From contig NZ_QQSY01000001.1 of assembly GCF_003351225.1 (NCBI RefSeq), forward strand, positions 996,124-1,060,123: a DNA stretch of 64,000 bases. Direction: 5' to 3'. The stretch comes from Dyella solisilvae (GTDB lineage Bacteria > Pseudomonadota > Gammaproteobacteria > Xanthomonadales > Rhodanobacteraceae). The notes under the pieces are model-generated. The model saw only the letters and a program-made list of their open reading frames with translations, was not told where the DNA came from and did not search any database. Each line of letters starts with the position of its first letter. Position 1 is the stretch's first letter. Shown in pieces: positions 58,996 to 64,000 of the stretch. The position numbers and the translations under genes were made by a program.

Positions 58996-60161
58996 GCGGC
59001 GCTCCTGCTGCCGGTGTCGAGGCACGTCTCGCTGCACACGTCCGTCACCGGCAACGGCGCCTGCATGCGCAGCACGGTGCCTTTGCGAGGCGGCGAGTCG
59101 ATCTGCAGGCTGCCGCCGAGTGCGCGGATGCGTTCACGCATGCCACTGACGCCGTTGCCGTGCGCGGTCAGTCCGCCGCATCCGTTGTCGCTGATCTGCA
59201 TCTGGATGCTGTCCTTGTCCAGGGAAATGGCCACGCTGGCGGTGCTGGCGCGTGCGTGGCGGTGGATATTGGTGATCGCCTCGCGCAACACCAGCGCCAG
59301 CGACGCCTCGAACTGCGGAGGCAAGTGCAGGTCAGGCGACAGCTCACCGCTGAAGCCGAGGCCCGACGCCTCCAGCATGAGCCGCGCCGACACCAGCTCG
59401 GCCGCCAGGTCGCTGCGACGCATGCCGGTGACCGCGGCGCGCACCTCGCCCAGGGCATGGCGCGCCACGCGCTCGACTTCTTCCATCTCCCGTTGCGCGC
59501 GCGGCGGATCGACCAGCGCCAGCTTGCGCGCCAATTCCGACTTCAGCGTCACCAGCGACAGCGTATGGCCAAGCAGATCGTGCAGGTCGCGGCCGATGCG
59601 CTCGCGCTCAGCCAGCGTGGCCAGGCGACGGACCTCCTCCTGCGAGAGGCGCAATTGCGCATCGCGGCGGTGGTTGTTGAGGCGAAGGAAATGCCCGAAA
59701 CCCGAAAAGATCGCGACGAACGCCACCATCAACATCAGCCAGGGCGAGACATGCAGGTGTTGCGACAACAGCGCCGTCGGAATGGTCACCAGCACGATCG
59801 ACAGCAGCCAGCGGCGCGCCGACGACTGGTAGGCCAGGCACATGCAGGCCGACACCACATAGCCCAGCGCGACGCCATTGAAGGGCCACACCAGGAGTCC
59901 AAGCAGCGCCATGCCTGCGGCATACCAGGTCAGGCGCCTGTACGGACCGGTATAGACCTTCATGTGCAGATACATGTAGACCGGGGCCGAGAGCAACGTC
60001 GGGAGCAGCCACGTGGTCCACACGGCATTCCTGTCGACCAGCGGCCCGACCAGCAGGGCTACCACCCACACCAGGTTCGCCACCGCCTCCCAGCGCAGGT
60101 AGTTGGGCGAGCCCAGCCGGCTCAGCAGCGAATCGGGATGAAGTTTCATCCAGCGCCTCAT
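58992..60161 (-). CDS. DesK/LiaS-type sensor histidine kinase 1
   Basis: A 389-aa HisKA_3 kinase. About five membrane helices cover residues 25-155. The phospho-acceptor His194 is in IGRDLHDLLGHTLSLVTL. The ATPase has REAITNIHRHARA, SDNGCGG and GVSGMRERIRALGG. It has no large extracellular domain, so it probably senses the membrane or the linked transporter. Its start overlaps the stop of kinase 2 (ATGA at 60158-60161), and the DHp region of both kinases is almost the same. Confidence 0.92.
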   Translation of the reverse strand: MRRWMKLHPDSLLSRLGSPNYLRWEAVANLVWVVALLVGPLVDRNAVWTTWLLPTLLSAPVYMYLHMKVYTGPYRRLTWYAAGMALLGLLVWPFNGVALGYVVSACMCLAYQSSARRWLLSIVLVTIPTALLSQHLHVSPWLMLMVAFVAIFSGFGHFLRLNNHRRDAQLRLSQEEVRRLATLAERERIGRDLHDLLGHTLSLVTLKSELARKLALVDPPRAQREMEEVERVARHALGEVRAAVTGMRRSDLAAELVSARLMLEASGLGFSGELSPDLHLPPQFEASLALVLREAITNIHRHARASTASVAISLDKDSIQMQISDNGCGGLTAHGNGVSGMRERIRALGGSLQIDSPPRKGTVLRMQAPLPVTDVCSETCLDTGSRSAA

Positions 60162-61411
60162 GTCGCGTGCCGCTCCTGCGGCGTCCAGTGCGCGGCTTCA
60201 GCCTGGGTGGCCGCGCCCTCCGCTTCATGGTTCTCCCACGACAAAGTGCGTGCGCGCAGCGGCACGCTGATCACCAGGCGTGTGCCCTGCCCGGGCGGCG
60301 ACACCAGCTCGAGGCTGCCGCCCAGCGCGCGCACCCGTTCGTGCATGCCGCACAAACCGTTGCCCTGGCTGCTGACGCCGCCACGACCGTTGTCCTCAAT
60401 CGTCAGTCGCAGCACCTGGTTGACCACGCTGGTGGATACCCGCGCCTGGGTGGCCCGTGAATGGCGCGCGATGTTCGTCACCGCCTCGCGCAACACCAGG
60501 GCGAGGCCGCGCTCCACTTCCAGCGGCAGCGACGACGGCAGCTCGTTGCAGTCGAACGACACGGCGGAAGATTCGAGCATCAGTCGCGCCGCCGCCAGTT
60601 CGGCGGCAAGGTCGGTGGCGCGGATGCCACTGACCGCCGAGCGCACTTCGGACAACGCGTGCCGCGCCACCTTCTCGGCCTCCTCCACCTCGCGCCGCGC
60701 CGCCTCGCTGTCGCGATCGAACAACTTGCGCGACAGCTCCAGCTTCAGCGTGATCAGCGACAACGTGTGACCCAGCAAGTCATGCAGGTCGCGGCCGATG
60801 CGCTCGCGCTCGGCCAACGCCGCCAGGCGACGCACCTCGTCGTGCGACAGTCGCAGTTCGGCGTCCTTTTCGTCGCTCAGGCGCTCGGCATGCACGGCGA
60901 GGCCGACGATGGCTGAGGTGACGGGTATCCATATCACTGCCTGCCACACGTAATGGAGCTGCCACACCACGACCATGCAGATCGCGTTGAGCAGCAGCAG
61001 CACGCCCATGTAGCTCCGCAGGCTCATGCGGCAACCGCGCAGCATGATCGTGCCGTACATGAAGTAGGTCAGCGCACTTGGGTACCACGGCAACAACACA
61101 AAGGCCATCGCCACCAGGGCCAGCGCGTAGCGGTAGCTGTGGCGTCGCGAATCCAGACAACAGCGGGCATACAGCAACAGGAAGACCGGATAGGACACCA
61201 GCGTGAGCAGAGCCCAGCGCAGCGTGTAGTGATCGAACATCGGCGTGATGAAGACCCACACCGACCACAGCAGGTGCACGGCGTCCACCCACGGGGACTT
61301 GCCCTTGCGCACGCTGCCCGCCACCAGGGAGTCCGGCGCAGGGGTAAACCACGTTCGTAGCCACTGGCGCAAAGCACCTACCTCCCCGCGGATCTGTCGT
61401 CCATCCTGCAT
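60158..61411 (-). CDS. DesK/LiaS-type sensor histidine kinase 2
   Basis: A 417-aa paralogue of kinase 1. Roughly five membrane helices cover residues 42-175. His210 is in IGRDLHDLLGHTLSLITL, with ATPase motifs REAVTNIARHSRA, IEDNGRGG and GLCGMHERVRALGG. Its sensor helices differ from kinase 1, but the catalytic parts are strongly alike, pointing to duplication. All key residues are retained in both copies. It lies seven bases after the ABC permease gene. Confidence 0.92.
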   Translation of the reverse strand: MQDGRQIRGEVGALRQWLRTWFTPAPDSLVAGSVRKGKSPWVDAVHLLWSVWVFITPMFDHYTLRWALLTLVSYPVFLLLYARCCLDSRRHSYRYALALVAMAFVLLPWYPSALTYFMYGTIMLRGCRMSLRSYMGVLLLLNAICMVVVWQLHYVWQAVIWIPVTSAIVGLAVHAERLSDEKDAELRLSHDEVRRLAALAERERIGRDLHDLLGHTLSLITLKLELSRKLFDRDSEAARREVEEAEKVARHALSEVRSAVSGIRATDLAAELAAARLMLESSAVSFDCNELPSSLPLEVERGLALVLREAVTNIARHSRATQARVSTSVVNQVLRLTIEDNGRGGVSSQGNGLCGMHERVRALGGSLELVSPPGQGTRLVISVPLRARTLSWENHEAEGAATQAEAAHWTPQERHAT

Positions 61412-61417
61412 GCTACT

Positions 61418-62212
61418 TCAACCCATGCGACGCAGACGTCGCGACGCCAGCAGAAAGAACGCCACCGTATAGGCCGCCAGCACGAGCAGGTGCGACGTCA
61501 CTCCCGCGTGGCCCAGCCCCAGTGCGCCGAGCGCCAGTTGCTGCAGGTGCGCGCTGGGCCAGAGCGGGGCGATCCGCTGCAGCGCGGCCGGCAGCAATGG
61601 CAGCGGCACCCACAGGCCAGACAGGAACGACATGGGGAGGTAAATGAGGTTGAGCACGCCGGGGGCGCCCTGCCCTTTCACCAGCGTGCCGACGAACATG
61701 CCCAGCGCGCAGAATGGCAGCACGCCCAGCATGCCGGTCAGCAGCAGGCGGCCGGCTTGGCCGGCGCTCACCGCGACATGCGCCAACCCGACCGCCAGGG
61801 CGAGCAGCAGCACGATCACCACGCCAGCCGCCAGCATGGCCATCAGCATCTTTCCCAGCAGATAGGCGCCGGGCGGCATCGGCAGCGCGCGCTTGAGGAT
61901 CAGCAGGCCGTTCTCGCGCTCGGCCGCCAGCGACACGCCAAAGCCGAACAGCCCCGGGCTCATCACGCCGAATACGCCGTAGCTGGCGAGTAGATAGCGC
62001 GCCGTGTCGGCGCCGGAGCCGTGGTTCATCACGATGCCGAACAGCAGGTAGAACATGCTCGGGAACAGCATCACCGGCAACATGAAGCCGGGCGAGCGCA
62101 GATAGCGCAGGCATTCGCTGCGCGCCTCGGCGGCGTAGGCGCCCAGGGTCCGTCGCCAGGGCATGCGGCCTGCCGAGGGCGTCAAAGAGGCGGCGACGGG
62201 AATGGCGTTCAT
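61418..62212 (-). CDS. ABC-2 type exporter permease
   Basis: A 264-aa integral membrane protein with six predicted helices (SPGFMLPVMLFPSMFYLLFG, LLASYGVFGVMSPGLFGFGV, MLMAMLAAGVVIVLLLALAV, GMLGVLPFCALGMFVGTLV, LNLIYLPMSFLSGLWVPLPL and a last one near the C terminus). SLAAERENGLLILKRALPMP is the coupling region. It fits the YvfS/ABC2_membrane family. It forms an exporter with the ATPase encoded just upstream (TGATG overlap). The substrate is unknown; lipid-active compounds are common for this class. Confidence 0.9.
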   Translation of the reverse strand: MNAIPVAASLTPSAGRMPWRRTLGAYAAEARSECLRYLRSPGFMLPVMLFPSMFYLLFGIVMNHGSGADTARYLLASYGVFGVMSPGLFGFGVSLAAERENGLLILKRALPMPPGAYLLGKMLMAMLAAGVVIVLLLALAVGLAHVAVSAGQAGRLLLTGMLGVLPFCALGMFVGTLVKGQGAPGVLNLIYLPMSFLSGLWVPLPLLPAALQRIAPLWPSAHLQQLALGALGLGHAGVTSHLLVLAAYTVAFFLLASRRLRRMG

Positions 62213-63126
62213 CAGGCGGCCTCCTGCTCGGTCGTGGAATCCCGGGTGATCTCACTGAACGCTTCAGCAAGCCCGGCGCGCAGCACCTCCAGTTCCGCCA
62301 GCGCGGGATCGGCGTCCAACAGGCGCCGCACCACCTGTTCGGCGGCGTCGGTGCGCACCAGCAGATAGCCGCGATCACGCTCAGCCATGGCTACCTGTGG
62401 CCAGCCCGCGACGGCATCGGCATCCAGATCGGTGACGCAACGAATGCGCGCTTGCGACACGCGCGAACGCAAGGCATCCACGCTGCCATCGCTGAGCATG
62501 CGACCCTTGGCGAGCACCACCACGCGCTGCGCCAGCGCCTCGGCCTCCTCCAGGTAGTGCGTGGTGAGCACGACGGCGCAGCCTTCGGCGACCAACTGGC
62601 GAATGGACGTCCATAACTTCTGCCGCGCGTCGACGTCCATGCCCACGGTCGGCTCGTCCAGGAACAACAGTTCCGGGCGCCCACACACCGCCATGGCGAA
62701 CTGCACGCGACGCTGCTGGCCACTGGACAACTTCGTGTAGCGACGCCCAAGCAGATCGCCAACGCCCGCCATCGACACCGTTTCCTCCAGCGCCCGCGGC
62801 GCCGGGTAATAACTCATGGTGAGCCGCAGCAACTCGGCGACCGTGAGCGTGGAAGGAAGGAACGCCGCTTGCAGCATCACGCCAATGCGCCGCCGCGCGG
62901 CAAGGTCCTGCGGATCGACACCGAAGAGTTCGACCCGGCCGGCATCGGCGCGCACCAGCCCCAGCAGCAGTGCGATGGTGGTGCTTTTGCCGGCGCCGTT
63001 GGGCCCCAGCAGGGCGACCAGTTCGCCGCGGTGCAACATGAGATCCAGGCCATCCAGCGCGGTCACGGCGCCGTACCGTTTGACCGCTCCCGCAAGGCCT
63101 GCGACAACCGTAGCGTGCTTGTTCAT
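62212..63126 (-). CDS. ABC exporter ATPase (CcmA/YvfR type)
   Basis: A 304-aa ATPase. Walker A is GPNGAGKST (41-49), the signature is LSSGQQRRVQFAMAV, Walker B is LLFLDEPTVGMD and the H-loop is LTTHYLEEAEAL. A C-terminal domain of about 90 residues follows, as in DrrA-like exporters. ATG 63126 is preceded by a near-perfect AAGGAGGG. It is the first gene of the exporter-kinase-kinase-regulator operon, divergent from the aminotransferase gene across 286 bp. Confidence 0.93.
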   Translation of the reverse strand: MNKHATVVAGLAGAVKRYGAVTALDGLDLMLHRGELVALLGPNGAGKSTTIALLLGLVRADAGRVELFGVDPQDLAARRRIGVMLQAAFLPSTLTVAELLRLTMSYYPAPRALEETVSMAGVGDLLGRRYTKLSSGQQRRVQFAMAVCGRPELLFLDEPTVGMDVDARQKLWTSIRQLVAEGCAVVLTTHYLEEAEALAQRVVVLAKGRMLSDGSVDALRSRVSQARIRCVTDLDADAVAGWPQVAMAERDRGYLLVRTDAAEQVVRRLLDADPALAELEVLRAGLAEAFSEITRDSTTEQEAA

Positions 63127-63412
63127 GGGCCCTCCTTGTTGCCTGCCATGCTAGGCGCCCCAAGGCTTTGCCCGCAGTCGCCAGCGTCAGCCTCCCGAGG
63201 TGACAAGCGTCACCCGGGGTACCGGCGGCCAAATCGCCGCGCTATGCTCGGGTGGTCGTTGCATTGCCACATCCGCAATGGATCGCAGTGCGACACGGCC
63301 CCCACAGGCCAGGAAAACACGGCTTCTTCACGTGTTTCCGCCACCCACTTGTTGACACGTCGACGTACATGCCATCGGGACGGCAGGCACGTCGACCTTG
63401 AAGGAGGAAATC

Positions 63413-64000
63413 ATGGGCGTGATTGAACAGCTGCGCGAACTGCGCGAATTCGGCGGTGCACCGCTGACCACCGGACTGGACGACGCCACCATCGAGCGTT
63501 TCGCCGCCGGCTATCCTGAGCTGGTGCAGGCGATCGCCGAGGCGGTCGCGCGTCATCGCGAGCTGCGCGCGGAGCTGGGTGATTTCCTCAAGCTGGATGA
63601 GACAGAACAGCTGACCCGGGCGCAGGAGGAGTTCGTCAACTTCTATCCGGACGATGCGATCAACCCGTACTTGCCGGCCGCGGCGCGCGGCCCGTGGGTG
63701 GTCAGCCTCAAGGGCGCCGTGATCCACGACAACGGCGGCTACGGCATGCTCGGCTTCGGCCACAACCATGCCGCGATCGACGCCGCGCTGGCGCGTCCGC
63801 AGGTGATGGCCAACGTGATGACGCCAAGCATCTCGCAGATGCGCTTCACCCGCGCCATGGACCGCGAGCTCGGCCGCCATCGCGGCGCCAACCCGTACGT
63901 GCGCTACCTGTGCCTGAACTCCGGTTCCGAGGCGGTGGGCCTGGCTTGCCGCGTTGCCGACGTCAACGCCAAGCTGATGACGGATACCGGCGCGCGCCAT
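63413..64000 (+). CDS. Class III aminotransferase, 3' end outside window
   Basis: An open frame of 196 codons running off the window edge, with no stop. After a helical N terminus (IEQLRELREFGGAPLTTGLD) it reads EFVNFYPDDAINPYLPAAAR, then VIHDNGGYGMLGFGHNHAAI and YLCLNSGSEAVGLACRVADV. This is the start of a fold-type I, class III aminotransferase up to the phosphate-binding loop. The PLP Lys lies beyond the window. AAGGAGGAAA is spaced perfectly before ATG 63413. It is distinct from the aminotransferase at 20284. Confidence 0.85.
   Translation, partial: MGVIEQLRELREFGGAPLTTGLDDATIERFAAGYPELVQAIAEAVARHRELRAELGDFLKLDETEQLTRAQEEFVNFYPDDAINPYLPAAARGPWVVSLKGAVIHDNGGYGMLGFGHNHAAIDAALARPQVMANVMTPSISQMRFTRAMDRELGRHRGANPYVRYLCLNSGSEAVGLACRVADVNAKLMTDTGARH

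Overview
The window is about 65% G+C chromosomal DNA from a gammaproteobacterium. Its gene content points to the Xanthomonadales, most likely Rhodanobacteraceae (Dyella, Luteibacter, Rhodanobacter, Frateuria type). The grounds are Oar-like TonB receptors with a carboxypeptidase-regulatory domain, a SUF-only Fe-S operon, many secreted metallopeptidases, the yajC-secD-secF block near tgt and queA, and dispersed extragenic palindromic repeats. The genus is an inference. No prophage, CRISPR array, tRNA, rRNA or insertion sequence with a transposase was seen.

Layout. 1-11.5 kb: a 5'-truncated M28 peptidase homologue, a glyoxalase, an NAD(P)-binding protein, a secreted C40 peptidase, YggS, an M20 dipeptidase, a ComEA-like HhH protein, a SET/GNAT/HutD trio, and an M1 peptidase coupled to a membrane protein. 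11.6-16.5 kb: a five-gene operon of PepSY membrane protein, DUF2271, DUF4198, ApbE and a membrane-anchored FMN/FAD reductase behind a Fur-box-like site. The DUF2271 protein carries an SGAT flavinylation motif, so the operon looks like a transmembrane electron route from NADPH to periplasmic, probably ferric, substrates. 16.5-18.7 kb: a divergent OmpR-type two-component system. 18.7-20.3 kb: gene-free DNA with a 120-bp tandem repeat and a 1-kb imperfect palindrome with 400-bp arms.

20.3-22.5 kb: a class III aminotransferase and MtnX-like HAD phosphatase operon closed by two tandem terminators. 22.7-27.8 kb: a five-gene tripartite ABC exporter operon ending in a MipA/OmpV protein. 27.8-31.9 kb: a Rieske/GNAT pair, an M13 peptidase and a TPR lipoprotein. 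31.9-37.9 kb: an Rrf2-sufB-(methyltransferase)-sufC-sufD-sufS operon with a palindrome on its promoter. 38.2-39.9 kb: glnK-amtB behind a sigma-54 promoter. 40.1-43.2 kb: amgK, murU (cell-wall sugar recycling) and a sterol-desaturase-family membrane protein.

43.3-50 kb: two tandem paralogous TonB receptors with related leaders of about 220 nt. 50.5-58.3 kb: secF, secD, yajC, tgt, queA and a DUF3142 lipoprotein, all on the minus strand. 58.4-63.1 kb: an ABC-2 exporter co-transcribed with two tandem DesK-type kinases and a single LuxR-type regulator. 63.4 kb to the end: the start of a second class III aminotransferase.
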